Origin: Stutzerimonas stutzeri
GTDB taxonomy: Bacteria > Pseudomonadota > Gammaproteobacteria > Pseudomonadales > Pseudomonadaceae
NCBI RefSeq assembly: GCF_009789555.1
Contig: NZ_CP046902.1
Coordinates: 422,001-486,000, forward strand
Reading direction: 5' to 3'
Length of the DNA stretch: 64,000 nt
The notes below the pieces were generated by a model. It had not been told where the DNA came from. It searched no databases and saw only the letters and a list, made by a program, of their open reading frames with translations. Each line of letters begins with the position of its first letter. Positions within the stretch are counted from its first letter, which is position 1. The position numbers and the translations under genes are program-made. Positions 53,713 to 62,902 of the stretch are shown one piece after another.

Positions 53713-54212
53713 GCTTTCTGCTGTTCGTTCGGCCCATCGGGCAATCGCCGCTGTTGCCGGTCGGCGCCCGCGACAGCGCATCATCGGTTCGCTTCGCACC
53801 TCATCCTGCTGGCAGCGACGGTTAGGACGGTGGCTCTGTTCTGGACCGGTTCCAGGCGCGCCAGGCATGAACGTCAACGGCGAATCCGCACGCAGTTGGT
53901 AGAGGCGTCGAGCGTGACCGCCAGCACCGGGCTGATCGCTTCTGCTCATCGTTCAGGGCCACGGATTCGGCGCGATTCTCTGGCTGCTGCTGGCCAGCGC
54001 GGCGGCCTTCAGCCTGTCGCTGACCCTGAGCTGGAAACCCACCTGCCTGCGTTTGTTCCTCGCCCCCTGAAAGACGACTCGTTAAGTCTTGAGCCGTTTT
54101 GGCCGCTTTCACTTGATTGTCGACTAGGCTGAACCCCAGCGTGACGGGGTTAAGCCTCGCCGGGCTGCATCGAGCCGCTAAGGAAAGCCGAACACAACGC
54201 AAGGAGCCAGGC
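53713..54212. other. 500 bases of decayed or non-coding DNA between tRNA-Phe and a solute-binding protein gene
   Basis: No intact gene is seen. A fragment on the + strand (about 53942-54070) reads L-L-I-V-Q-G-H-G-F-G-A-I-L-W-L-L-L-A-S and ends C-L-R-L-F-L-A-P-stop, a hydrophobic C-terminal tail like those of small DUF3325-type membrane proteins, with an in-frame stop just before it and no start. I take it as the 3' remnant of a lost gene; the family is a guess. Confidence 0.4.
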
Positions 54213-54992
54213 GTGCAAACGGTTCTCTCAATTCTGGTGATCTGGACCCTGTTGACCGCCGCCCAGGCCAGCGCGGCGCAATGGCGATTCGTCACCGAGG
54301 ATTTTCCGCCCTTTACCTACCCGGCCGACGGCCCGGCCCGCACGGACCGCGGCATCAGTGCGGGCGGCCCGCTGGTGGAAGTCCTGCAGGCGGTCTGCGC
54401 ACGCTTGCAGCGCGACTGCACGATCACCCTTTATCCCTGGCGACGGGCTCTGCGGCTCGCCGAGCAGGGCCAGGTAGACGGCATCTTCACCCTGGTGCGC
54501 TCGCCCCAGCGTGACGAGCTGTTTCACATCAGCCGAATGTTGGTAACGTCTCGCTACAGCGTCTTTGCCCGTGACGACAGCGCCTTCGTCTTCAATCGAC
54601 CGAGCGACCTGGCAGGCCGGCTGGTCGGGGTGTACGGCCCCTCCGGAACCTCTTACATACTGTCCGAACGGCTCAAGGCGGTGCCGGACGTGCAGTTGCA
54701 CCTGACCCCCGACAACCGACGGCTGTTGCGCATGTTGCAATCCGGACGCTTCGGCAGCGAAGGCCTGGCGGTGCTCAACCAGGATGTGGCCTGGCACCTG
54801 ATCGAAGACGAGCATCTCGAAGGCCTGCGCGAAGCGGGGGGCATGGGGCCGATCAGCTACGGCATCGGGCTGTCGCGCAAGACGGTGAGCGAGACCCAGT
54901 TCGAGGCATTCGAGGACGCGCTCGGCGCGGCGATAGCCGATGGTACGGTGCCGGCCATCCTGCGCCGCCACCAGCTCGAACCGGCCTATTGA
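54213..54992 (+). CDS. Periplasmic solute-binding protein, family 3 type
   Basis: 259 residues from a GTG start six bases after AAGGAG; the ATG further up has no ribosome site. A signal peptide ends A-S-A|A-Q-W. The mature protein begins F-V-T-E-D-F-P-P-F-T-Y, the SBP_bac_3 pattern seen in stand-alone amino-acid-binding-like proteins, with R-R-A-L at the hinge. No permease or ATPase is adjacent, so it may be an orphan sensor or binding protein. Confidence 0.8.
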   Translation: MQTVLSILVIWTLLTAAQASAAQWRFVTEDFPPFTYPADGPARTDRGISAGGPLVEVLQAVCARLQRDCTITLYPWRRALRLAEQGQVDGIFTLVRSPQRDELFHISRMLVTSRYSVFARDDSAFVFNRPSDLAGRLVGVYGPSGTSYILSERLKAVPDVQLHLTPDNRRLLRMLQSGRFGSEGLAVLNQDVAWHLIEDEHLEGLREAGGMGPISYGIGLSRKTVSETQFEAFEDALGAAIADGTVPAILRRHQLEPAY

Positions 54993-55200
54993 AACCCTTC
55001 TCACCGCAACGCCGGTATCCGGCCGAACGGGCACCGGGGTCCTATTGCAGACAGGGCAGCGACAATATGTGAATTTTCCTGTCAGTTATACATAGCTAGT
55101 ATTTTCCTGGCGAAGGACCGTTTGACCCTCCACCGACAATTCACCTCCGGAGCGAAGCGCGTTTTCCGTCAAGGTCGCCAAGTAGAGGAAAAAACGACAT

Positions 55201-57258
55201 ATGGAAGCAGAAAAGAAGCTGCCCAGAGCCATCATCCTGTTCCCCGTATTCATACCCGCAGTGGTGGTCATGCTGTTGCTGGTGGTCGGTACGATCAGTA
55301 ACCCGGATCTGGCCGGCAAAGTGTTCAGCTCCGCGCTGGCCTTCATCACCACCAATTTCGGCTGGTTCTACATGCTGTCGGTGGCCTTCTTCCTGGTGTT
55401 CATCGTCGGCATCGCGATGACTCCCTGGGGGAACATCAAACTGGGGCCTGACCATGCGGAGCCGCAATACAGCTTTCCCGCCTGGTTCGCCATGCTGTTT
55501 TCCGCCGGTTACGGCATCGCCCTGTTGTTCTTCGGCGTGGCCGAACCGGTACTGCACTACGCGTCGCCGCCAGCCGGTGCCGCGGAAACCGTCGACTCGG
55601 CCAAGCAGGCGATGCAGATCGCATTCTTTCACTGGGGTTTCCACATCTGGGCCATCTATGGCCTGACCGGCCTGGTGCTGGCCTACTTCTCGTTCCGTCA
55701 CGGTTTGCCGTTGTCGATGCGATCGGCGCTCTATCCGCTTATCGGCGAACGCATTCACGGGCCGATCGGCCATGTGGTGGACGTCTTCGCGATCCTCGGC
55801 ACGCTGTTCGGCATCGCAACTACGCTGGGCCTGTCCGTTACCCAGATCAATGCCGGGCTCAACTACCTGTGGCCGGACATTCCGGTCAGCATCGGCGTAC
55901 AGATCATTGCCATCGCGATCATCACCGCCATGGCGATCTGCTCGGTGGTGGCGGGGCTCGACAAGGGCGTCAAGAACCTCTCGCTACTGAACATGGTGCT
56001 CGCCATCGCCCTGATGCTTTTCGTGTTTGTGGCTGGCCCGACCATCTTCATCCTCGAAACCTTTCTACAGAACACCGGCAGCTACCTGAACAACATCATC
56101 GAGCGCACCTTCAACCTGCAGGCCTATTCGCGCAGCGACTGGATCGGCAACTGGACACTGTTCATCTTCGGCTGGACCATCGCCTGGTCGCCTTTTGTCG
56201 GCCTGTTCATCGCCAAGATCAGCCGCGGCCGGACGATCCGGCAATTCGTCTTTGGCGTGATGTTCGTCCCGACGATGTTTACCTTCCTCTGGTTCTCGGT
56301 GTTCGGCGATACCGCGCTGCACCTGATCATGGTCGAGGGCTACACCTCGCTGATCGCCGACGTGCAGGCCGATAACGCCATCGCGCTGTTCAAGCTGTTC
56401 GAACTGCTGCCGATGACGGCCATCACCTCGTTCCTGGCCGTCCTGCTGATTGTCACCTTCTTCGTCACATCGTCGGACTCCGGCTCGCTGGTCATCGACT
56501 CCCTGGCCGCCGGCGGCGCCATACATACACCCGTCTGGCAGCGGGTCTTCTGGGCCAGCACCGAAGGGCTTGTGGCGGCTGCGCTGTTGCTCGCCGGTGG
56601 CCTCAGTGCGTTGCAGACCATGACCATCGCCAGCGCGTTGCCGTTCGCCGTCATCATGCTGATATCGGCTCTGGGCATGTGGCGCGCGCTGGTGATCGAA
56701 GGCCACCACGAAACCAGCCTGCAAAACCATATGCAGAGCAGCCGCCTGGCCAGCAATGCGGGGCCTGGGCTGTGGAAGAAGCGCCTGGCCGGCATGGTCA
56801 GCTTCCCGGACCGCGAACACGTCGAGGGCTTCATCAACACCACTGTGCTCAAGGCCATGCGCCGCGTGCAGCGTGAACTCAGCGGCCAGGAGTGGAACGC
56901 CGAGGTACAGATCGACGAAGCCCACTCGCGGGTCTATCTGGAGGTGCTCAAGGAAGATCAGGTGGACTTCATCTACGAGATCCGCATGGTCGGCTACGCC
57001 ATGCCTGCCTTCGCGCTTTCCGAGGGGCCGGATACCGACGAGCAGTATTACCGCGCGGAAGTCTTCCTGCGGCGCGGGGGCCAGCATTACGACATCTACG
57101 GCTACGACCAGCAGGACATCATCAGCGACATCCTCGACCAATTCGAGAAGTACCTGCACTTCCTGCACATTTCTCCGGGCAGCCTGCCGTGGAAAATGGA
57201 AGAGCACGACGAAATGCTGGCCAGCGAGACAGACCTGCCCAAGACCGATCAATCGTAG
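55201..57258 (+). CDS. betT: BCCT-family choline/betaine transporter (BetT-like)
   Basis: 685 residues: about 12 membrane helices (12-505) and a large cytoplasmic C-terminal domain (about 520-685). Family motifs are G-Y-G-I-A-L-L-F-F-G-V-A-E-P, H-W-G-F-H-I-W-A-I-Y and W-T-I-A-W-S-P-F-V-G. The first glycine motif and the long regulatory C-terminus favour the proton-driven choline transporter BetT type. It mediates uptake of choline for osmoprotection or catabolism; exact substrate is inferred. GAGGAAAA precedes the ATG. Confidence 0.87.
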   Translation: MEAEKKLPRAIILFPVFIPAVVVMLLLVVGTISNPDLAGKVFSSALAFITTNFGWFYMLSVAFFLVFIVGIAMTPWGNIKLGPDHAEPQYSFPAWFAMLFSAGYGIALLFFGVAEPVLHYASPPAGAAETVDSAKQAMQIAFFHWGFHIWAIYGLTGLVLAYFSFRHGLPLSMRSALYPLIGERIHGPIGHVVDVFAILGTLFGIATTLGLSVTQINAGLNYLWPDIPVSIGVQIIAIAIITAMAICSVVAGLDKGVKNLSLLNMVLAIALMLFVFVAGPTIFILETFLQNTGSYLNNIIERTFNLQAYSRSDWIGNWTLFIFGWTIAWSPFVGLFIAKISRGRTIRQFVFGVMFVPTMFTFLWFSVFGDTALHLIMVEGYTSLIADVQADNAIALFKLFELLPMTAITSFLAVLLIVTFFVTSSDSGSLVIDSLAAGGAIHTPVWQRVFWASTEGLVAAALLLAGGLSALQTMTIASALPFAVIMLISALGMWRALVIEGHHETSLQNHMQSSRLASNAGPGLWKKRLAGMVSFPDREHVEGFINTTVLKAMRRVQRELSGQEWNAEVQIDEAHSRVYLEVLKEDQVDFIYEIRMVGYAMPAFALSEGPDTDEQYYRAEVFLRRGGQHYDIYGYDQQDIISDILDQFEKYLHFLHISPGSLPWKMEEHDEMLASETDLPKTDQS

Positions 57259-57271
57259 ACCCGGAGGCCGA

Positions 57272-57296
57272 TGGAAGGCTCGTCGAAAGCCTTCCA
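57272..57296 (+). terminator. Hairpin after betT
   Basis: Perfect 9-bp stem TGGAAGGCT / AGCCTTCCA with a seven-base loop 14 bases after the betT stop. No T-run follows, so a terminator is only probable. Confidence 0.4.
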
Positions 57297-57538
57297 CGCG
57301 CCGCATCGCGTTGAGGCTTTGCGGTGATGACGTATAAATTCATCTATACATAGAGAACGAACGATCAAGACCAGCCGCCGGTGACCAACCAGTCATTAAG
57401 CTTGGCGTGGCGCCGTGCTTGGCGCATGCCCCGGCCCATGCTAGGTTTGCGCCTCGCCAGGACGGCGAGCAGTCGGCCGGAGCGCAATTTACACAGAGAA
57501 GGACCACGCCACGCCCTGGTCCGACAAGAGGAAGCTCA

Positions 57539-58312
57539 ATGGCTGAGGCCATCCCAGCACTGGAAATCCGCAACCTGCACAAGCGCTACGGCGATCTGGA
57601 AGTACTCAAAGGCATCTCGCTGACCGCGCGCGACGGCGATGTAATTTCCATCCTCGGCTCGTCCGGCTCCGGAAAATCGACTTTCCTGCGCTGCATCAAC
57701 CTGCTGGAAAATCCAAACGAAGGCGAGATTCTTGTCGCCGGTGAGTCGCTGCGCCTCAAGCGCGCCAAAGACGGCGATCTGGTGGCGGCGGACGCCAAGC
57801 AGATCAACCTGATGCGCAGCAAGCTTGGCTTCGTGTTCCAGAACTTCAACCTCTGGCCGCACATGAGTGTGCTGGACAACATCATCGAGGCACCGCGCCG
57901 CGTGCTCGGCCTGAGCAAGGCCGAAGCCACCGAAAGCGCCGAAGCCCTGCTGGCCAAGGTGGGCATTGCCGACAAGCGCCATGTCTATCCCAACCAGCTG
58001 TCCGGTGGCCAGCAGCAGCGCGCTGCCATCGCGCGCACCCTGGCGATGCAGCCGAAGGTGATCCTGTTCGATGAACCGACCTCGGCGCTGGACCCGGAAA
58101 TGGTACAAGAAGTGCTAGCAGTGATCCGGTCACTGGCCGATGAAGGTCGGACCATGCTGCTCGTCACCCATGAAATGAACTTCGCGAAACAGGTCTCCAG
58201 TGAAGTGGTTTTTCTTCATCAGGGCCTGGTTGAAGAGCAGGGAACGCCCGAGCAGGTGTTCGACAACCCCCAATCGGCACGCTGTAAACAATTCATGTCC
58301 AGCCATCGCTAA
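57539..58312 (+). CDS. Polar amino-acid ABC transporter ATP-binding protein
   Basis: 257 residues with Walker A G-S-S-G-S-G-K-S-T, Q loop F-Q-N-F-N-L-W-P, signature L-S-G-G-Q-Q-Q-R and Walker B I-L-F-D-E-P-T-S-A-L-D. The HisP/ArtP-like length and the H-V-Y-P-N-Q-L region point to basic or polar amino acids. The ATG behind AGAGGAAG was chosen. First gene of an ATPase-binding protein-permease-permease operon like PA5152-PA5155 of P. aeruginosa (from memory). Confidence 0.9.
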   Translation: MAEAIPALEIRNLHKRYGDLEVLKGISLTARDGDVISILGSSGSGKSTFLRCINLLENPNEGEILVAGESLRLKRAKDGDLVAADAKQINLMRSKLGFVFQNFNLWPHMSVLDNIIEAPRRVLGLSKAEATESAEALLAKVGIADKRHVYPNQLSGGQQQRAAIARTLAMQPKVILFDEPTSALDPEMVQEVLAVIRSLADEGRTMLLVTHEMNFAKQVSSEVVFLHQGLVEEQGTPEQVFDNPQSARCKQFMSSHR

Positions 58313-58326
58313 TGGAGCAACACCGC

Positions 58327-59082
58327 ATGAAAAGCTATAAGAAAATTCTGCTGACCGCCGCCGCCACCCTGATGCTGGGGGCCAACGCCTTCGCAGCCGA
58401 CAAGCTGCGCATCGGCACCGAAGGCGCCTACCCACCCTTCAACCTGATCGACGCGAGCGGCCAGGTGGTCGGCTTCGACCTGGACATCGCCCACGCGCTG
58501 TGCGCCAAGATGGAAGTGGAATGCGAAGTGGTCACGTCGGACTGGGACGGCATCATCCCGGCACTGTACGCCGGCAAGTTCGACTTCCTGGCCGCCTCCA
58601 TGTCGGTCACCGAGGAGCGTAAGAACGCCGTCGATTTCACCGACCACTACTACACCAACAAACTGCAGTTCGTTGCGCCCAAGTCCGTCGACTTCAAGAC
58701 CGACGAGGGTTACCTGCAAGGCAAGGTGATCGGTGCTCAACGTGCGACCATCGCCGGTACATGGCTGGAAGACAACATGGACGGCGTGGTCGACATCAAG
58801 CTCTACGACACCCAGGAAAACGCTTATCTCGACCTGGCCTCCGGCCGCGTCGACGGCATCCTGGCCGATTCCTTCGTGCAGTGGGAATGGCTCAAGAGCG
58901 ATGCCGGCAAAGACTTCGAGTTCAAAGGCGAACCGGTATTCGACGACGACAAGATCGCCATTGCCGTGCGCAAGGGCAATGACGAGTTGCGCGAGAAGCT
59001 GAACGAGGCACTGGCAGCGATCATCGCTGACGGCACCTACGAGAAGATCAACGCCAAGTACTTCCCTTTCAATATTTACTGA
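58327..59082 (+). CDS. Polar amino-acid ABC transporter substrate-binding protein
   Basis: 251 residues with a signal peptide ending A-F-A|A-D-K. Mature start L-R-I-G-T-E-G-A-Y-P-P-F-N and G-F-D-L-D-I-A-H-A-L-C are the family-3 signature of lysine/arginine/ornithine and histidine binding proteins. Ligand not determinable. It starts 14 bases after the ATPase stop and is followed by a strong hairpin. Confidence 0.9.
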   Translation: MKSYKKILLTAAATLMLGANAFAADKLRIGTEGAYPPFNLIDASGQVVGFDLDIAHALCAKMEVECEVVTSDWDGIIPALYAGKFDFLAASMSVTEERKNAVDFTDHYYTNKLQFVAPKSVDFKTDEGYLQGKVIGAQRATIAGTWLEDNMDGVVDIKLYDTQENAYLDLASGRVDGILADSFVQWEWLKSDAGKDFEFKGEPVFDDDKIAIAVRKGNDELREKLNEALAAIIADGTYEKINAKYFPFNIY

Positions 59083-59092
59083 TCCGTCTGAA

Positions 59093-59136
59093 CCGAAGCC
59101 CGACCGCCAGCACTGGCAGGTCGGGCTTCGGTGTTT
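59093..59136 (+). terminator. Terminator or attenuator between binding protein and permeases
   Basis: 13-bp perfect stem CCGAAGCCCGACC / GGTCGGGCTTCGG followed by TGTTT. Inside the operon it should raise the binding protein level above that of the permeases. Confidence 0.7.
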
Positions 59137-59144
59137 GAGCCCCT

Positions 59145-59840
59145 ATGATTCCCGACCTTCATGGATTCGGTCCGGCGCTGATCGCCGGCACCTGGATGAC
59201 CGTCCAACTGGCCCTTGCATCCCTGGCCCTCGGCCTGGTGCTCGGGCTGCTCGGCGCACTGGCCAAGACATCGCCCTACGTCGCCCTGCGCTGGGTAGGC
59301 GGCACTTACTCGACCATCGTTCGCGGCGTGCCCGAACTGCTCTGGGTGCTGCTGATATATTTCGGCACCATCGGCCTGGTGCGCGGCATCGGCGAGATAT
59401 TCGGCATCGAGAATCTGGCGCTTAGCCCCTTCGTCGCCGGCACCATCGCCCTGGGCCTTTGTTTCGGCGCTTACGCCACCGAGGTCTTCCGTGGCGCACT
59501 GCTGGCCATCCCGAAAGGCCACCGGGAGGCTGGCCTGGCGCTCGGCCTGGGCAAGCGGCGGATCTTTCTGCGGCTTATCCTGCCGCAGATGTGGCGCCTG
59601 GCCCTGCCCGGCCTGGGCAATCTGTTCATGATCCTGATGAAGGACACGGCGCTGGTCTCGGTCATTGGCCTGGAAGAAATCATGCGCAGCTCGCAAATCG
59701 CCGTGACGGCGAGCAAGGAGCCGTTCACCTTCTTCGTCGTCGCCGCCTTTATCTACCTGGGTCTGACAGTCATCGCCATGACCGGTATGTATTTCCTCGA
59801 AAAACGCGCCGGACGCGGCTTTGTCAGGAGCGCCGCATGA
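59145..59840 (+). CDS. Polar amino-acid ABC transporter permease (HisQ-like)
   Basis: 231 residues, five membrane helices, with the permease loop G-H-R-E-A-G-L-A-L-G-L-G-K-R. One of two subunits of the heterodimeric channel. Stop and start overlap with the next gene (ATGA). The ATG lies within the right flank of the upstream hairpin region and has only a weak ribosome site. Confidence 0.9.
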   Translation: MIPDLHGFGPALIAGTWMTVQLALASLALGLVLGLLGALAKTSPYVALRWVGGTYSTIVRGVPELLWVLLIYFGTIGLVRGIGEIFGIENLALSPFVAGTIALGLCFGAYATEVFRGALLAIPKGHREAGLALGLGKRRIFLRLILPQMWRLALPGLGNLFMILMKDTALVSVIGLEEIMRSSQIAVTASKEPFTFFVVAAFIYLGLTVIAMTGMYFLEKRAGRGFVRSAA

Positions 59841-60526
59841 GCTGGGAACTGTTCATCAAGTGGCTGCCGAGCTTCATCGAAGGTGCCTGGCTGACCCTGC
59901 AGCTGGTCGGCGTCTCGGTCGTGGCCGGGTTGATACTTGCGCTGCCGTTGGGCATAGCCCGGTCATCGCGCCTGCTCGCGGTGCGCGCGCTGCCCTACGG
60001 ATACATCTTCTTCTTCCGCGGCACGCCCTTGCTGGTGCAGCTGTTCCTCGTCTATTACGGCATGGCGCAGTTCGAAGCCGTTCGCCAAAGCGCCTTGTGG
60101 CCGTATCTGCGCGATCCCTACTGGTGCGCGATCATCACCATGACCCTGCACACCGCCGCCTATATTGCCGAGATCCTGCGGGGCGCGATCCAGAACGTCC
60201 CGCCGGGTGAGATCGAAGCCGCCCGCGCGTTGGGTATGTCTCGCAGCCAGGCGTTGTGGCACATCATCCTGCCGCGCGCCACGCGTATCGGCCTGCCGGC
60301 CTACAGCAACGAAGTGATTCTGATGCTCAAGGCCAGCGCGCTGGCCAGCACCATCACCCTGCTCGAGTTGACAGGCATGGCGCGCAAGATTGCGGCGCGC
60401 ACCTACATGCACGAAGAAATGTTCCTCACCGCCGGCCTGATCTACCTGCTCATCGCCTTCGTACTGATGCAGGGCTTCAAGCTGCTGGAGCGCTGGTTGC
60501 GGGTGGACGCCTGCCAGGGGCGCTGA
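59837..60526 (+). CDS. Polar amino-acid ABC transporter permease (HisM-like)
   Basis: 229 residues, five helices, permease loop G-E-I-E-A-A-R-A-L-G-M-S-R and F-F-R-G-T-P-L-L-V-Q near the middle, as in HisM. Start chosen at the ATG overlapping the preceding stop, behind AGGAGC. Last gene of the transporter operon. Confidence 0.9.
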   Translation: MSWELFIKWLPSFIEGAWLTLQLVGVSVVAGLILALPLGIARSSRLLAVRALPYGYIFFFRGTPLLVQLFLVYYGMAQFEAVRQSALWPYLRDPYWCAIITMTLHTAAYIAEILRGAIQNVPPGEIEAARALGMSRSQALWHIILPRATRIGLPAYSNEVILMLKASALASTITLLELTGMARKIAARTYMHEEMFLTAGLIYLLIAFVLMQGFKLLERWLRVDACQGR

Positions 60527-60698
60527 GCCGCGAGGTGGGCGACCGGATTCGTGGCGCTGTCGCGCCGCGGCCAGGCCAGGCCGGGCCATTCGTAGCCTGC
60601 CAGCCATCGGCTGCAGCCAACACCTTGCACGCGCGTCTGGGGAATAACTGGACGCCGCCAGGGTCAGAGAACACCGGCCCATTACCTACGAGACAACC

Positions 60699-61598
60699 AT
60701 GCCCGTCGATATCCAGCGCATCGAAAAGGACCTGCTCGCCTGCTGGCGCATCCGCCACGGCAGCGCCGAAGTGATCGTTGCCGAACAAGGCGCACAGGTA
60801 CTGAGCTATCGTCAGGACGATGAAACGCCCGTTATCTGGCTCAGCGAGCAAGCGGCCTTCGAGCGCGGTCAGCCGGTACGCGGGGGCGTCCCGGTGTGCT
60901 GGCCCTGGTTCGGCGATCTGTCGCGCAACCCGCAACCGATACAAGACGCTTATCAAGGCAACCAGCCCGCGCCGGCGCACGGGCTGGTGCGTCATATCGA
61001 TTGGCGGGTCGAAGATGCGCGCAGCGATGCCGATAGCGCCACCCTGGAGTTCGTGTGCAACGCTGGCGATGGCCTGCCCGGTTGGCCGCACGCCGTCGAA
61101 CTGCGCCTGCGGGTTCGACTCGATCAACGCCTGCATCTGGCGCTCACCAGCCGCAACCAGGGCACCGCTCCCGTCACGCTGTCCCAGGCACTGCACAGCT
61201 ACTTCGCGATCAGCGATATCCGGCAGGTCGCGGTCGAAGGATTGGATGGCCTTCCCTATATCGAGACCCTCGAGGCCTGGCAGCAACGCCGGCAGCAGGG
61301 CGACCTCAGCTTCCAGGGCGAAACCGACCGCATTTACCTGGACGTGCCGCCGACCCTGTGCCTGCGTGATCCGGGGCTTGCACGCCGCATCACCCTCGAA
61401 ACCCGTGGTTCTCGCTCGGCCGTGCTGTGGAATCCCTGGATCGCCAAGGCGCAGCGCCTGTCGCAGTTCGCCGACGATGCCTGGCAGCGAATGCTCTGCA
61501 TCGAAACCGCTAACGTACTGGATGACCGCGTCCAACTGGAACCGGGCGACAGCCACACCCTGAGCGTCTCGATCGGCGTCGAGGCGCTGCAACCCTAG
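60699..61598 (+). CDS. D-hexose-6-phosphate mutarotase (YeaD-like)
   Basis: 299 residues of the aldose-epimerase fold: G-A-Q-V-L-S-Y, R-G-G-V-P-V-C-W-P-W-F-G, A-P-A-H-G-L-V-R and C-terminal L-W-N-P-W-I-x-K-A. These are the YeaD signatures, an enzyme that interconverts alpha and beta anomers of glucose-6-phosphate. Monocistronic. Confidence 0.87.
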   Translation: MPVDIQRIEKDLLACWRIRHGSAEVIVAEQGAQVLSYRQDDETPVIWLSEQAAFERGQPVRGGVPVCWPWFGDLSRNPQPIQDAYQGNQPAPAHGLVRHIDWRVEDARSDADSATLEFVCNAGDGLPGWPHAVELRLRVRLDQRLHLALTSRNQGTAPVTLSQALHSYFAISDIRQVAVEGLDGLPYIETLEAWQQRRQQGDLSFQGETDRIYLDVPPTLCLRDPGLARRITLETRGSRSAVLWNPWIAKAQRLSQFADDAWQRMLCIETANVLDDRVQLEPGDSHTLSVSIGVEALQP

Positions 61599-61743
61599 CC
61601 CGTCCGACTGCTCGTCAGGATTCAGGCGCCCTGGCGCATTGAATCTATACTGCAACGAGCATCCCTGTGCCGCCTGGGCCGTTGTCGGGCGGTAGACCGA
61701 TGCAGCCTGCCGGCCAGTTGCAATGCCCTGGAGGACCACTGTC

Positions 61744-61821
61744 ATGGATGCCACGCTGCTACAGACGGACCCTACCCAACCCGCACCGCATTCGCATCAG
61801 CCATGCCCTGATGCGCCATGA
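61744..61821 (+). CDS. Possible 25-residue ORF coupled to the following flavoprotein
   Basis: A strong GGAGGA ribosome site eight bases before an ATG opens a 25-codon frame rich in Pro, His and Cys (H-S-H-Q-P-C-P-D-A-P at its end). Its stop overlaps the ATG of the next gene (ATGA), and that gene has no ribosome site of its own. It may be a leader peptide that drives translation of the flavoprotein, or a small protein in its own right. No homologue is known to me. Confidence 0.45.
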   Translation: MDATLLQTDPTQPAPHSHQPCPDAP

Positions 61822-62897
61822 GCACTGACTACGACCTGTTGCTGGCCGGCGCGGGTCATAGCCACCTCGGCGTGCTGCGCCACTGGGCCAGTCGCGAGCG
61901 GCCGATGGGGCGGATCGGCCTGGTCTCGGCCGAACCGAACGCCTGGTACTCGGGCATGATGCCGGGCCTGATCGCCGAGCATTACCAGACCCGCCAGTGC
62001 CGCATCGCGCTACCCAAGCTCTGTGCGGCGGCCGATGTCGAGTTCATCCAGGGCACCATGGTGGCGCTGCTTCCCGAGACGCCGGAACTGCTCCTGGCGA
62101 CCGGAGAGACATTGCGCAGCACCTGGCTATCGCTCAACTTGGGGTCGCTGCCCTGGCTGCCGGAACAGTCGGGCGATGGAATGGAATTGCTCTCGGTGAA
62201 ACCCTTCGCTGACTTCATTCGGCGCTGGCAGCAATGGCTGGAAACCCCCGAGCCAGTGGCTGTTCTCGGCGGCGGCGCGGCAGGCGTCGAGCTGGCTCTG
62301 GCCATGGCCGGTCGGATGCCGACCATCCACTTGTTCTCTGAAGGCGAACTGCTGGCAGGCCATCCACCCCGGTTGCGTCGCCTCGCGCTGCGACATTTGC
62401 AGCGCGCCAAGGTACAGGTCCATGAACAGGTCTCGATCCAGGCGGTGCACGGCAACACCCTGATCGGCGACGGGCAGATCCGCTGGCGCGGTCGCCGTCT
62501 GGTCGTCGCGACCGGGCCCAACCCCCTGGAATGGCTTCGCGAATCGGGCCTGCGGCTGGACGCACGCGGCTTCATCGAAGTATCTCCGGCGCTGCAGAGC
62601 CGCTCGCATCCACACGTGTTTGCCAGCGGCGATTGTGCCAGCCTTCCCGGCGCCGCACGCAACGGCGTCCAGGCGGTGCGCCAGTCGACCGTACTCGCCA
62701 CCAACCTTGGCCGCGCGGCCATTGGCCAGCCCCTGCGCCACTATCACCCGCCCGCGCACAGCCTCGCCCTGCTGGCCGACGGACACCGCGGCGCACTGCT
62801 GAGCTGGGCGAGTGTCGCGGCCGGTGGCCGGCTGCTGGGTCGCTGGAAGGCGTACATCGATCGCAGCTTCATGCGTCATCATGGCACCGAAGACTGA
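61818..62897 (+). CDS. FAD/NAD(P)-binding oxidoreductase, SelD N-domain-like
   Basis: 359 residues. The FAD motif begins L-L-L-A-G-A-G-H-S-H-L-G-V-L, followed by A-W-Y-S-G-M-M-P-G-L-I, the NAD motif V-L-G-G-G-A-A-G-V-E-L-A and F-A-S-G-D-C-A. This combination is typical of the pyridine-nucleotide disulfide reductase domain fused to selenophosphate synthetase in many bacteria, but here no SelD domain follows. There is no C-x-x-C redox pair. Function unknown; a quinone- or sulfide-oxidoreductase-like activity is possible. Confidence 0.8.
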   Translation: MSTDYDLLLAGAGHSHLGVLRHWASRERPMGRIGLVSAEPNAWYSGMMPGLIAEHYQTRQCRIALPKLCAAADVEFIQGTMVALLPETPELLLATGETLRSTWLSLNLGSLPWLPEQSGDGMELLSVKPFADFIRRWQQWLETPEPVAVLGGGAAGVELALAMAGRMPTIHLFSEGELLAGHPPRLRRLALRHLQRAKVQVHEQVSIQAVHGNTLIGDGQIRWRGRRLVVATGPNPLEWLRESGLRLDARGFIEVSPALQSRSHPHVFASGDCASLPGAARNGVQAVRQSTVLATNLGRAAIGQPLRHYHPPAHSLALLADGHRGALLSWASVAAGGRLLGRWKAYIDRSFMRHHGTED

Positions 62898-62902
62898 TGC
62901 GC

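Noticed and set aside
56065..57306. 413-codon minus-strand frame
   Set aside because: Antisense to betT.
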